64,000 nt of DNA from Tubiluchus corallicola (GCA_030141605.1 JAQGDQ010000059.1:310001-374000), one strand, 5' to 3'; shown: positions 38,101-54,000, counted from the stretch's first letter. Translations and numbers: made by a program. The notes: a model not told the origin generated them from the sequence alone.

Positions 38101-41100
38101 TTGTCCATACATTTCATACTGTATTCGCTATTAGCGAGCAAGGGCTTGTCAGACTGACAAGACTTAGCATGGACTGCCAATCTGTGTATTCTAAGAAGCA
38201 CTGAGAAAAATAACTCAAGTGGGCCACATGCAAGTTCGCTTGCTTAAAGGAGTGTGCTAAAAAGCAAAGTAATTTAATGTAGCAGCTTACTAAGCAAAAT
38301 GTGTTTTACAACATTTACTAAAACTGTCTGTATTAATTGTTTAATTATATATATTGGGAACAAATGGCAGGCATAAAAAGTTCATTTGTACATTCCTGAA
38401 ATAATACAAGCATTTTAACTGAATAATTATGTAGCATAACAATAATATTCAATAGCTACATTAAAGTCATTTGTAGAGTCCATTAAATTTCAGTTCTCAT
38501 CAAAACACTTTTCTGCATGTTTTTCCGTTTAGTGCCCAATTATCAAATGTAAGAACACTACATCATAACTTCAATGGGTTTTTGCATTATCTTTCTAATA
38601 TCAGCAAAGATTATCCATCATAACAATGAATTTTGTAACAAATTATTTGCATATTTTCATCTAACAGCAGCCAGCACTACCTAATAGTCTTGAACAATAC
38701 AGTCATATTCATATAGTTCTTGACATGAAAAAAATATAAAAATGCTCTTACCAAAGTGTGTAAAGCAACAGATGCTCTGCCAGCATACTGACCCATCCGA
38801 TGTCGAAAGTTTATATTATTACAAATATTCTGAACTTTTTTCTTTTCTAGTAGATCAGGAAATGTAGAATCAGCAGCGATTGCTGCAGCAAGCAGTCGAT
38901 GTACCATAATGTCAGCATACCTGAAAAAAGAGAGTAAAATATTAAATTAGTGTTCTCATTATGAACACTTGTTTTCTTAATAAATGTTGAAATTCTGCCA
39001 GTTCAATGTATTAAAATAGTCGTAACTACATTACATTTGATTTAATGATTCAGATAACCAGCACATTTTTGCCTTTTCTAGTTGTTACCATTAAGAAACT
39101 ATTTTAAACTTTGAACAGCATAGACAATAAAACAGATCAGATGCCTGAAATTACCGTCTGATAGGAGATGTGAAGTGTGTGTAAATGGGTGATGCTAATC
39201 CATAATGAAAGAATTCATTCTCAGGCATTGTTCCACTGCAAAAATAGACAGCTTGCATCATGCACCGTGTCGCTACAATACGTAGCATGGTGTTGAAGAA
39301 TGGGTTGTCTTTCAGCCGAGCTTTGTCTAATGACACGGCCAATTCTTTACCACTATTTACGTTTATATCAAATCCCTGTAAATCATGTGACAGAAGTTAA
39401 ACTAAAACAAATACAGTAAATATGCATTTCAGTTACAATATAACCATGTGTCAAGATCGATGTGTGATAAGCTTCGCCATGCAGCGCTTGTCAGTATTAC
39501 CGCATTACCACTGATAAGGTGCACAGAAAGTGCATATTATTAACTGCTAAACAAAAACTTGTCAGGAATGCAGCTCACTTTAGTCCTGACTCAACACTGT
39601 TTTAACTTTCTGCACTTTTCATGTGTTACAGTATGCGTTTATTTAAATAAACATGCACTGCAGGGTACTTTATTGTATAATCTATGACATTTAGGTTAAA
39701 CTACATAGCCTAGACACCATAAATTAATTCCTGTTGCTAGACAGACTAGTCACTGGCATTTGACAATTTGTGCTAATAATGAACTGAAATGAGCTTTTAA
39801 ATTAATGGTTCGTTTTCTTTATATTAATGTAAAATTGCTACCAAATTTTCATGTCATTTATTAAACTTAATTAACTCGGATCAATAATTCATTTCACACC
39901 ACCCTTCTCAAACGTGTCATTCTCGCTTGTTCCTGCTGCCTAATGTACTATCCAAGGCATGTTATCAGAAACTCAGTACTCTGTACCCTAAGTATGAATA
40001 GTTTTTTATAATTCTGGTTTTCGATGAGACAAATAAAATATGCATCATTCATATATGTTATACACAGATAAGTTATTTATTACTTTTTTGCAGTAGCTTT
40101 CGTGTAGGCCATGCATCCAATAAGAACTAGTGGAAGCAAAAATAGTGACATGAAAAGGCTCACAGATAACATTAATGCAAGATTTTCTAAATTCAAAACA
40201 GTATTTTTCTCACTCCAGTGCAATGTCAATTTATAAATGCTGCATAATTTTTTTGTTTACTGTATACTAGTAAGTCTTACAGTAAACTATTTGTGACTGC
40301 AGACAGCAGTTAAATAATGAAAAAATAGACATGACAACCTTGGTTTTTGCAGATTTTATGAGAGGGTCGTAGTTTGACAGTGGAGGTGCTGGATGCCGTC
40401 GCAAACAAGCCACATGTGGAAATTCGTCAAAAATTTTTTGTGCCACTGAACAGTTTGCGAGTAACATAAATTCTTCAACCATCGAATTAGTTTCCCTAAA
40501 GAGACAGACAGAACAAACTTTAATGTGCATATATATTTATGAAACAAGCAGTTACAACAGATGTGAACTGCAAATACAACGTAATTACAAAAGATTATAT
40601 TCGTCAGTTAAACTACCTACACACAGAAATACAGATACCTTGTTCATATAAAACAAAAAATTTACAGTATCTGTTAATAACAACTATTGCAATAGAAAAC
40701 CGGAGCAATCTTAATTTCACTGTTTGTGAAGATGAAAGATACTTACATAAGCTCTTTGCTCTGAACATCAATTGGGTCATGAGTTTCACTATCTACATAA
40801 AATCTGATTTCCATTGAAGCCAGAGACAAAGGCCTGTTGAAATAAATGCAAGTCAATTGTTTCACATTCCCTAACAATAAACCGAAGATACTTGCTGTAC
40901 AAAGCAAACGTTTCATGAAGCTAAGTGAAACTAATACCTACACATATATATCTGAATTGGAGTAAATATACAAAATGACATGCAATACAACAAATGTATA
41001 CGGTAATAAACAAATGACGAAAGCTAGACATTTTGCTCATAATAATATAACATTAAATAATAGGAGCGCCTTCTTACTCTAATGCAACTGTGTGAATGGA

Positions 41101-44100
41101 ATAGCAAATGAGTTAACATTAGAGCAAATTAAAATGTTCATTTATTCTGGAAAATTGATGTTAGCTCACCCCTGTTCTACTCGTCTTTGCTTCAGTATCT
41201 TTGCAAGCTTGTTCAGCTGTCGTAAACTTATAGTCAAGTTGTCTTTCCTATTCTTATCATCAATCATCATTTGAGCTTCGGCATATGTAAGTGATGCCTG
41301 TGTTTAATAAAAATCGCAAAAAATGTATTATGCAGGTACATTGCCATGCTTGCACCATCTTAAGAATTAGATCCTAGTTAGACATAAGGTGATTCGTAAA
41401 AATTGGAGATTTTCAACTTTTCAAAAATTGACAGAAGGCAGCACATAGCGGCTTTGTAGAGTATCCTATACATCAACCTCCCTAAACTAAGTATTTACAA
41501 ATTCAAGGATACGTAAGCAGCTCTACAAAATATCCTATGCATCAGCCTCTCTAAAGTATTTCAAAAATTCACTGATGTTTCAAAACTCATTAACATTAGC
41601 AAATAAGATTGTTCAACTTGCTACCACACTATTCAGTAAAAAGAAGCACAATATGCAGTTGGTTATAATTTAGTATATTTTTTGTTCCATTATACTTTTG
41701 CCAGTGACATTTTCAAGTTGTCTTTACATTATATTGTTTTTACTTTCTTTAGACATAGACGTTTAGCTTTTTGTTCTACAGAAATTAATACTGAAAAAAG
41801 TATGAAAGCACAAGTTTGACCAACCTTAGATCGTATCACGCTCTTAGTAAATTTAGTATTCAATATCTCTGCTTGCCGATTTAGTTCCCATAAACAGGAA
41901 AAGGCAAAACGATCTCCATCTGATCGCAGAGAACACAAGTTCGAACTCAGTAACTCTGGCACCATGTCTATTCGCCGATCCACAAGGTAAACAGTAGTAC
42001 CCCTATTAGACGCTTCATGGTCTATTGCCGTTCCCGGACGAATAAAATGACTTACATCAGCTATATGGACACCAACTTCAAAGTTGCCATTTTTAAGTTT
42101 TCTAAAAAAATTTATTTGACAGTTTATTGCCCGACGAGTGAGCTAAAATCACAACTAACAACGAACATGATAGTTTGAATACTGTTGATAAAAACTAAGA
42201 TAAAATAGCACCTCCATCTTTACATTTTTGCAACGTGTCCCAAACAAGGCCGGTAATTACATAGGGTTTGGGATCTAAAACAAAAAAAAATCGTAGTCAA
42301 ATTTACCGTAATAAGTTTTGAAGCTCATCCAAAAATCAAACTAACCCTGTTGCCAACAAATTCTTACTGTGGAGTTTATAAAACATTTGGATAGAACAGA
42401 ATGAGTAACTCTTTTATGTTAGGAAATCCCACACAATGTAGAAACTGATGATAACGGCATTTTATGAAATTAACTCTCCTCGATAACAAATTTAGAGTTA
42501 AATTAAAAATGAATGAATATGAAACTAATATGCCACAAATTACATACCTGCAGTGCAAAGCATCATCAATATCAGTGCAACCTGGAGGATCAACACTGCA
42601 AATATCTAAGTGTCTCAGGTCTTGCCTTTTCTCTAGATCCTACATGAAAACAATTATATATATTAATCGCTTCTCAACAGCTTATCCTTGACAAAGAGCT
42701 AGGTAAGCATAAATTTCAGTTCTGCCACAACAAACAGCAACATTGTGACTTCTAGTTTGCACACTGCTGAAATGTATGAAAAAAATGGCTTGTTTATTGC
42801 CAGATACTACACGTAGAAGCTAGTTTTCTGCCATTCATGCTCATTGCAGAAGCATATAGTATGATATCTGCGCATAATAATAATTGATGTAACCTTTCAC
42901 TATTTTTTTCTATAATGAAAGTTCGGCGCATCTTAATTTAAATCGCACGAGTGATCAGTGATGTATATTACACCATAGATTTCAGCATTACGAAAACTAA
43001 TACATTTCAATGAAAGCTAATGTGAAATGCCCACAAAATCGCAAAACTTTTCTATTACCATGTCACTAAAAACACCTTGCCTGATTCACAATCTGAGATT
43101 CCTTTTACTAGTGCAAAGTCATGTGGAAGATAACTATAAATAAAGAACATATTATATTGTGAATCTAATTAGCCACCTCATCAGTAATTGTCCATGATAA
43201 CTTTGGCAGGCAGTTCAGTACAGATTCAGAAAACGTAGAATGTGGTACATCGTGCTCCAACAATAAAACCTCATTTTCCGTTTCCTTGTCTCCCACCTCA
43301 CCCAGCTTGCGAACAAAGTGACCCTAAAAGTAATAATATCATAATTTGATTAAAGAAATATATCACATTGTCTACTTTGATTGACAAAGTATGATGCACA
43401 ATCTGCCTGTTATGACATTTAGTTTTCTGTACTTTGGAAAATCCAAAAAGCCACAATTGGTGTTTTCTACTACTTGTTGCATAAATACAAATTCTGATAA
43501 AATAATAAATATAGTAATAAAAATGTGTAACATGCAGTTTCAGATAGCTGCAATAAGAAGTGATAAAACCACTTCTGTATGAAGAAAATAAAAAATTCAG
43601 GAAACTTTTAAAAACCAATTTGACTAGCCAACACACAGAAAATTCGCTAAAAACAGTAAACGAGTGTTTATTTTATTAGTAAACCTCCTTGTTAGCTATT
43701 AATCTGTGTAAGCATTCACTACGTGACTGGATTACAGGAAGCAGAAATGTAGGTGATAATATATGAGCTCAATAGTAAGCACTTTTGACCGGCAATTAGA
43801 TTACGGAAACAAACCTGCAACACAACCAGGTTCTTCTTTTAAATCTAAACTTTATAATTTTTTCCAAGAAGTGAAGTTCAAATCCACCACATAAAAATAA
43901 ATGTACCAGATAAACAAGATGTTATTGTAGTGAATCTGAAACAAGACTTTTGGCATTTTTTATCTACATAAGCAAGTTTTTTATGTCACCTCTTCGTTGT
44001 CGTGTTTGCATATCCATTTAGATAAACTGTGTATATAAGCGCTTTGAGTTAAAGAAAGAGAAAAGACAAAAACAGAAAAGTTAGTAAGGAACAAAATTGG

Positions 44101-44972
44101 AAGAGAGAAAGAAGCACACACAGCAGAAGAAAAAAGAACACAAAAAGAGATTCTTTTCTGAGCGCTGATAAAAATTAATTTTAAATAACTGAATTCACAC
44201 TGGTAATATAACGAAATAGATTTAACTAACTGACATACTTACATAAATTAAGTCACTACAATAACAGTTCTAAGGCACTTATTTTTCATTAAATACGCTC
44301 CCGTAAGAGCTAAGAAAAATTGCGGACCACATCCTTTTCAGGTTGTAGGCCGCGGGGTATTGGGAAAAGTTTTCAACTAGCAATAATCCCGCCTCGGATA
44401 AACCTCACTGGCTAGGATACTGCCACTGCGCAAAGCTGAAGCAGCAGCATGCCGCTCAACTTATAAAGGATAACAGCAATTAATTGTTTGTGGTGTGTTA
44501 ACAAATCTCGCATTACACCAGCAACCGTTTGTGGTGTGTTATGCGTAACACCGTCATGTTAGGAAAAACTGTTCAACTAAAAATTTTTTGGCTATATGAA
44601 ATCATTTAATTTAAAAATATCAGCAAGAAATAGTTTGATTCAATGTATGCAATAATTCCGATTTTGTACCAAAACAATATTGCACATAATCTTTATAATT
44701 TTGCCAAGATTTTATGTTTGGTTTGAAAACTTTCATTTGACATGACTTTTCATCTGATAAAACTATTATAGAAGAAGCAGCAAATAATTAAGTTGGAATA
44801 AAAGCAATACTGTGATTGGCTAGGCATATAAAATATACTAAAACATAGGTAATACTAACTAGGTCATACATTTAGATATTTTATTTTATTTTTCAAATAA
44901 ACTGAAATTTATTGTAATTAATATAAAAATCTAAGGCAAATATATGCAATTATATATTATATATAAGGCAAT

Positions 44973-45034
<62 letters not shown>

Positions 45035-45040
45035 CCTTAC

Positions 45041-45075
<35 letters not shown>

Positions 45076-48000
45076 CCTTACATTTTTCATTAATTACACC
45101 CAGATTTCATTGAACTAATTGAATTATGTATTTAGTTAAACTTTTTTTTGTTTTCTATTATATCTGACAAAGTTTTCAATAGACTTTTATCTTTGATTAA
45201 TAATTGATACCAAAATTTGTGTTACCAGGTGGTGGCAACCAGACTCTGCTGCTAACAAAAATGTAATTTTCATGAAAAGTGGTGTTATCTATGACAAAGA
45301 TTTATTGTTTCAATTGGTTTTAAACTGTTTTACTGACTCTGTGATGTTATTCCTCCAAGTTTTTATCTTGTCTTGCAATATCTTTTATGTTTTTTTAATC
45401 TTTTTTCTATTTTTATTGTATTCACACTTTGTATTCAGTTTTGTTGCTATGGAGTGACTCCTTAATAAAACCCATTACTGATTTATTTAAAGTTTCCAAA
45501 GACAGTTCCAGCCTGGGCTCCCAAACTGAATATTCAAATGAATCTTAGAAGACTTTTTCAAACGTTACTCATGAACAACTTTGCCATATCTGATTAGTTT
45601 TCAGTTAAATTAATGGCACTGAGCTGAGGAAGAAAACCTGAGTTGTCATCAGGTTGAACACTATCCAATCGATCTGTGATCAGTTATCAATAATTGAAAT
45701 ACATTAGAGTTCAAGAATTACATTTAAGCTGAATTACCTAATGAATTACTGAAAAAGCACAAATCATGACAGTTTTGACAATATAGAAATCACAGCACTT
45801 GGATTTATAACAAAACTCAAAAGTTTGCATGCTTGTTCAAACTGTTTACAGCAGGGGCTGGTACTGATGAAGACTCAGCTATTAAAACTGTAAGCCTGTA
45901 AAACAGCATCAATAAATGAAACATTTTAAGGTAAAGGTTTTGAAATGCCCCTGCTAATAAAATAAAGGTAATGTAAATAATTTAATTTCCTAATTCTTTG
46001 CAAAATAATAATAGCATGGCTTCAAGGGGCAAATGCATTGAGACATCAGTTAAGCATGAACTAAAGTGTATTTTTAATACATTTGAGCTCTTGGTCCGCC
46101 TCTTTTACTAGCCAATGACACAATTGCAACAGCACTACATATCATGAGTGCACAAAAAATTTGCATCATGCTTTCTGACATTACGATTGAGACAAAAGAA
46201 AAAAGTGATAATATTAGGAACACAAAATGAACTTGATTAACTATTTATTGCTTCTTAGTTACTGCCCCAATAACTTACAAGATATTAACTTCACTACGAT
46301 CCCGAGAAACTGATCTGCCACACATTTATTTCGCATTCTGGCAACGCAATACAGTTTAGCTAATTAAAAAATAAAAATTAAGATTCTAATTAAATAACGA
46401 AAAATTATTGTTAAAAAAATCTTCTACACAGAATGCGACCGATCACATTTGAAATTTTGCACATTATGAGCAGAATCACTCACAATTTTGCATTTAGGTT
46501 AGTTGTTCTTTGTGCTGAATGCTATAAAATGTAATCTGAACATTTGCATACAAGTCACAAGCTATTTGAAGAACATGAAATGTGTACTTGTTTTTCCCAT
46601 TTCAGAAGCGACTTTTCTGTAGCTAATGTAACCAGACGACATTGCTTCGTTAGTGAACTAGTCTGCTTGTACATACGCTTTTCAAGTATATTATCCATGT
46701 TTTTTGTACATACATATATAATAATAATAAATGGTTACTCTTTAAGACTGTGCTGACTAGTTTTGGGTTTGGTCATTCATCGTGTTACGCTAACACCATT
46801 TCCCAAAATGTTAAAAATTTTATTGAAATCCGTCCACGACTTTTTTATCTATTATCAGTATTATGTGGACAGATAAACACTCTCTGATAAATGCATAACT
46901 TCAAAATATAGGTATCTAAGTGAAGGTAACAATGGATAAGTACATTGATGAGAGTAGTAAAACATACCAAGTCAGTGATGTTTTGATTATTAACAACAAT
47001 TTTGTTATACTGGATAGTCAATAAAGTCAAATTGCTCGCAGTAACTCCATAGTAAATCACATTACTCAAACAAGTAAATTTTTTTACTAGTATCACGTAC
47101 CTGTGGATAACGTGAGTGCCTAGGCCAGGAATCAATTGCCACGACGATGCGCATCCCTTGTAGAGCGGTTGCTTGTCTTGTTTCTATGCAGATTTTTGGA
47201 ATTCGTCGCTCAGCTGGTATAAATAAGTGCCGCACTGACTACAGTAAACAAATAAGTATAATGTGACAACATCAAGAAAACACCAACACATTTCTAAAAA
47301 TTTCAAGAGATAATATAAAAATTGTGACAAGTGGTGAGACAAATTAGTTAGATTTTGTTATTATTTACTGCTACAAAATTTCAACATATTACAAGAAGAA
47401 AACACCAAACAACTACAACTAATTTTTTCTCCCACTTGTCAAAGCAAGACGGAAATGCACACGCAAATAACATCTTACCTCTTTTCTACTAGCAGGCTGT
47501 AGAATTCCACAGTACTGTCTCCACTTTCGCTTGACTATCCCCACAACTCTGCCTGTCATTACTTTGTTGTTTGCTTTCTCGTTTTCTAGCTCCTGCAAAT
47601 AAAATGCATGAAGTGTATTAGTTATAATAAGAAGGACAAGTGCAACTTTTCACTATGCTGGAGTTACTTAAATATTACTATTCACTTGATACTCCATGCA
47701 ACTCGTATACTGGTTCTAGCACTATATGTAAATTATAGTGAGTTGGGCTGCTCTAGCACATTAATATGTTATACAGAGTTGGGATGTTCTTATAACAGCT
47801 TCTCCAGCTCCTGTCATTGGCATTAAAGGTGAACCCTTGAAACCGTACAGGTCTTTATGTGAGTAACATCCTTTATGCATGTAACATTGTGTTAACATAC
47901 GAAATCTGGCACTTTGGTGTATTTAAAATGTTTATGTTCTGCATATGCATTTTCTGTTGACAAGAGTTATTCCAATCTCTGTTCATGCCATAGACGTTTT

Positions 48001-51000
48001 TCTAGTGTAAAACAAAGGTTTATCAGTTTTAGTCTTCTTTCTTATTTTTACACTTAAGATGCAGTTATACATTAGAGGAAACAAGTGTAAGGGCAGTCCA
48101 GGTTGTAATTAATGCTAGTCAAGCAAACCCTTGGTTAGGCATGCATTGTTTAGCTGATAACTATGGTTTTCATTGAAATGATGTTAATAATTTTGGCTAT
48201 ACAAATAAACAAATTACCTTGGTTTGTGTCAAATATTTTTTGTAGTAGCATTAAGCAAAAGGGCTACACTCAACTCTGGCACCCCAAAAAGTTGGCGTGA
48301 CCAAGCTTGATAGAATTAAATGTAAACTTTAGCAACAATTGCATTTGCAAAATCCTGAAGTAAGACGAAATTCAACATACCAACACATACGAATTTAAGC
48401 TCTTTCATCATTTATATCCTCATAATTATAAACTAGATGACTAGTCTGAGGGAGGCCAATTTCAGTATAATCCAGCATTTACACTGAGTATGAGGTTAAA
48501 CATGGGCTCAGTCCTTATGCAGTGAAAGCATCCTTTGTCATTTAAGACTCACTGCAATGCTTGCCCACAACTAAATCCGACTTTTTCATCTTTAGCAAAG
48601 TCTTTAATACATTGGCCATTAAATTACTTGTTTACAGCAAACATCTACTAATGTACCATGCTATTCAATTAGTATTTTCATTTTACAAAGCAATTTTTTA
48701 TTAGAGTTTTACCTCATTGGCTTTCTCTTCATCGTCAGGAGCTTCAGTTTTATCTTCCAGCATCAGCGAGGAAGGGCATGACCATTGGCTGTGAGGTAAT
48801 ATCTGCACGGCAACCACATCTTCATGGATTGCCCGATTCAAATGTGAATGACCCTGAATAAACACCTGGAACATCATAAAGATTTGTGTGGTTTTCTAAT
48901 TAAACAAACACCTAATACTATTCACAAATGAAAGGGTATTGTAAATGTAGAACAAGCTCTTTGCAAACTATTATTTTACAACTTTGTATTACATTTAGCG
49001 GTGCTGAAAAATACAGCAAATGTTATTCGCAAACTGGCATCACATTATCATCTTACTTTTCTAACAAATGATTGAAACGTGCTCAGAAATACAAGTAATA
49101 TACCTGTACCCAGCTTTCAAATATCATCTGCTTTTTTGATACGATAGGTCATCAAGTAGTAAGTTTATTATACGGCCTAGTTACACAGCAAGTTGGCATC
49201 CATGCACTAAGTGGTAAGGCTAACTTGTTGCATTGATAAATGTGGTTGTGAGTTGATGAACCTTTCTCATCATTAAACAGATTTCCCAACCTGGCAAAGG
49301 CATCTTAGCTATGTACGAATGTGTGTACGTCCTCCCTCAATGTCAGAAACAAATGGAGGTAATATGGCGGAAGCAATTTGCTTGAGGGTAACGCATCTAT
49401 TTTCTTGTGACTTAACACACACTGTGACCACTCGATTATTCTCGAATTGATCACAACAGACATTTTAACATTCTAGATTGATCACACAAAGAGGTCATTT
49501 ATGCATTGGTGCATTGTAATGGAATCGCACAATAGTTAAGATTGCTAAAATGTAAAGGCTGTTATTATGAAATATTTATGGCCAACGGTAAATCGTTGTT
49601 CTACAAAATATTACATTAAATGAAAATTTGATTAATAAACGATGACAATTAATAAAAATTTTATTAATAAATGACTGGTTAGTTCTTGAAACATTATCAT
49701 CTGTTAATAAAGACTGGTTAATATTAAAAATATTTGTGGGATTATATGCAAAAACTATATTTGCTTGCCTGTCAATTGTTTGTACAACTGTTTCTGCTTG
49801 TTAGGTTTTAGAGGCACAGGTAGAAGTGAAGAGGGTCCTGCTAAATATCACAAAAATGGTAACATTTCTCTGAAATAGTTTACTTTCTGTCTTAACTATA
49901 AGTACAATGTTGTTTAACAACTTTCAGTAATTCCGGCCAATCAGCCAGAAATCATTATGTTAGCCCCCTTATGTAATTAAGCCTGTATTCCACTACCTAT
50001 AACGTCAAATTTACTTAAAAATAAATAAAATAAACTGACGTACCACTTCTTCCTCATCTGCCAATGTCACGTTGGCCTCTAGATAGTTCTCACGGCTTGC
50101 ACGAAATGTTCCTTGTCGATATTTACCATTTTTTATTCCTGCCATTATTTGTGACAATGGCAGATGCTCAGGATAGGTAATCCGCCTTCCATCATTGATG
50201 TCAGCATCAGGCTTCATTAAAAAAAAATAAAGCTTTCATTTAGAAAAATCACACAACATCACACAGCATAAAAAAGATTAATAATGGATTTCTGACTCAT
50301 CGCCCAAAATCCTTAATCTAGTGTGTGAGAAAAAAGCAGAGTAAAAAAATTAAAAACTTGAAAACAGAAACTTATAAAGAAATATGACGTACTGCATGAG
50401 TTCGATCATGTTCGCTGTTGGCAAGCTTGTCTGCTAACTCTGGGTAATTCACAAGGCTTTTCACATATGAAGCAGCTGAAAAAGCAGTGCTTGAAATTAA
50501 ACCATCATACTGCATTACCAAGTTTGATGATGAAAAATAGCACAGCAGTTCTATTATTTCAATCAGTATTACTAATGCCACAAATATCCAATACGTTTGC
50601 ACTTAAAGCAAACTGAATCAAAGCATAGATGTGTTTGTTTATTTAACTAATAAACAAACCAGTAGAACCTATACACAAATATCAAAATAACTGTGTTAAA
50701 TAACTACAAAATGATTTAATACAAGCTCTGTTTTTCTCCCTTTGTGACAATTGCAAGTCTGGTGACAAAATAAGTTCCTCTGCAGCACGGTTAGTACAGT
50801 ACCAGCTTTACACCATAGGATTCCCTGGTTCCGTGTGCTGCTTGAGGGAGGGCCGTTTCATTGCTTCTGTTTGCTAACACAAGTGTTTTTATAGAGTAGC
50901 ATGGTACACAGAAATGCAAGAAAAGTCAAATCCTAACCATAAATATAAGACTCCTTTTTTCAATTACAGTACATAAATTCCAACCAATATATTAATTAAG

Positions 51001-54000
51001 TAATGTAACATTTATCAAAATCAACTTACTGTTATAAGCCAATAATCCCTCAGCTGTAGCTTTGGTAAGATTTTCATTATCATCGGTTAGTAAAACAATC
51101 TGTAGGGGTTTTTTGTTGTTTACGTTAGTGCAACGAAAATGATCCTGGTAATATGCTACTGCCGTTCTAATAGCTCTATCATTTCTGTCATTAGATGATT
51201 CACCTGGTTGACGTTCCACATATGTGTCTCTAGTAGACAAAGCAAACTAAGCACCACATAGGCATGATTTATAAAACTAAAACAAGAAAGGTCCATTAAG
51301 TGAAAGAGTGACTGACATATCATTATGCATCTCTTTGTACTAAACTGAATTTTTTGCACAATAAATAATGAAAATGATGTAGCTACACTGTTCTGATTAA
51401 TGAGTTTTATATAAATAAAAGTTTTACTCATCTTAAATGTGAACGTATTGCAAAATATAGCTTGTAAACATGTGGTAAAAAAAAATTCTGGGTGATACTC
51501 AGTAAATTATCTAGGTCTTACGTACTTGTGAAATTCGTTAACAAATGTATAAAACTTCTTGTCCCTGTTGGCCAAAATGTCCTTCAACCGTTTGTATGCT
51601 GGAGAACTGCGATGACGTACCTGGAATATAAATAATGTACAATTTAAATAGTGAAAAGACTGTATAAAAATAAATTGAGTAAAGTTTTTAAATAATATAC
51701 TGTTCTCATCAGTTACAAAGATTGCTGTTAGCAATTATAAATGTATTATGCAAATTAAAACGAATGCGACATATACAAACTATAATAGTTAAAAGTAAAA
51801 CTACTCAAAAACAATTTAATAAATGTTGAGCATTTTAACTGCATAGCAAATAAAGTAAACTAAATTTTACAACCCGAGACAACAGAATGAGCTAAAATCA
51901 GTTTACATGACACCTGCTTCATAACGTTTTCATATCATGCGGCAGCAGTTTGGATACATATTAAAGCATTCTGATTTGCTGCCCTTTAATTTTTAAGTGA
52001 CTGACAGTTATTATTATGTAAATAGATTTTTTTGGACTCTTACTAAAAGTTGTAGCAGATTGACCAAACTCTATCAAGCATGAAGATATCTTTGGTGCTA
52101 TGTAATTTACTGGTCGAGGGACTCAGCACAGACTCAACAACCCAGAATCAGGATGTTGTACTTGTTGTTGTTGCATTCGTAATGGATCATCCTGAAACTT
52201 TAGGCGAACATAGCAGACCCAATTCTGCATCAAATGATGGAGTCAGACTTTTGACCCATCATTTTGAATTGAAGATGATGTCAATAACATCATTGTCAAA
52301 AAACTCCTAAAGCTCTGCTAATTTGCAATGGATCATCATGAAAGATTATAAGAATATGCTAGAACGAATCCACATCAACCGGCAAAGTCCGATTTTTAAC
52401 CTGCCGTCTTATATAATCGGGATGAGGGTGAAGACATTTTTTGAAAAAAACTTAGTAGTCACCATTTCAAAGTGTATCGTCATGAAAAAACTGCGAGTGA
52501 ATATACTAGAACACTATCCACTATCACGAGTTCAATGAATCCCTCGAGCAAAAGCTTGAGTCAAACTTGTTTTTACCTCTTCTAGTACTGTCTGTAGTAT
52601 CACTACATTGGTTATAGTTTCGTGTTCTAAAACATCGATCTGAAATAATATAAATTGAGACAAAATTAGAAGCATTTATTAAAGCTAAGATAATTATAAG
52701 CAAATTTTGACACTTTTACTATTCAGGCACAACTAAGGAATTTACTCCTATGTAAATGTTCAAATTCTTCGAACGTGTTCATCCTTAAAAATTGCTTGTT
52801 TAAATTGAACTTTGCAAGAACATTGTAAAGTTATGCTGTACACTGAAAGAGCATATACTGTATTCAAAGGGGCGACATGACTAATAAATGGACATTAATT
52901 AAAAACTAAGCTTGATAGTGTTAGTTCACAGGGAACTATCCAGAAGAAAGGGAAGTCTGGAATTCTGCATATTTCAAAATGTCCATTAAACTATAGTCTA
53001 CCAGTCACCTATATCGCTAACTAACAAAAACAACTCTCACAGAAAAGTAATTCAAAGGGTAGGCATGGTACTAGGGCTAAATTAGTTGCAGCTACTAGAT
53101 TACTAGAAAAAAATGTTAATTTACACAGATTTGCAAAAAAGATGCTAACATTAATGGAGTTATTGAGAATTTACATTATAAAGCACAGTAGGTTTATTTG
53201 TTGCCGTCAAGAAAGGAACAAGGATGGTGCAACATCTTGGCATACCTGCAGCCTGCACCGGCTACTCATTCAATACTGATCATATTTAAAAAGTAATTCA
53301 CATCACATGTAATGCCCAAAGAAGACAAAGGAATTACTTTGATTGCTTGCCTGTAAGACTCTAGTATCGATTACTTTGCTAGTAATTGAATATTAAAAGA
53401 TTACATTTGTGTCTATGAATTTATGATAATTTGAAATACAAAGTATGAAAAATGCACTTGAAATAAACTTTTACAAGTAAAAAATTGCAAATGTAAACAC
53501 TAAACAAGCTCAAGCACAAAGCTCGCATAACTCCACTTCAGGCAGTGACTTGCCATGCATGTGTACTACACAGTTTGCTGCTATGCTGCAACAAATTGCA
53601 ATTAGTACTGTACTCTACCAGTCACAATCCACAGGTGAGCTGACATCTGACATCTGACAAACAAACAACTGTGATGCGATATAAAATAATGTAACTGCTG
53701 GTTACACATACTTTTAAAATTATAGAAAATAGGTTTTTTAAGCAAGTGTGACTCAATAATTTTTAATAAAATCTTCTTATTTTTCTAATACAGCAAAAAT
53801 TTGAATTCAGATGCAACTAAGCATTTAAATGTAGATAACTTCAAAACTTTGGGACAAACTAAATTTAAAGGAATTTGTAAAAAATGCCACTATGCCTAGG
53901 TATTCTTCGATTATAAAGCTCTAGGAATTAATAATGTTCCCATTTTCTGGCCCACACACATGCACACACACTCACACTCACACATATATAAGTACATGAA

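Noticed and set aside
52080-52310. 76-codon open frame on the plus strand
   Set aside because: It lies in the 145-bp tandem array and is not kept between units.
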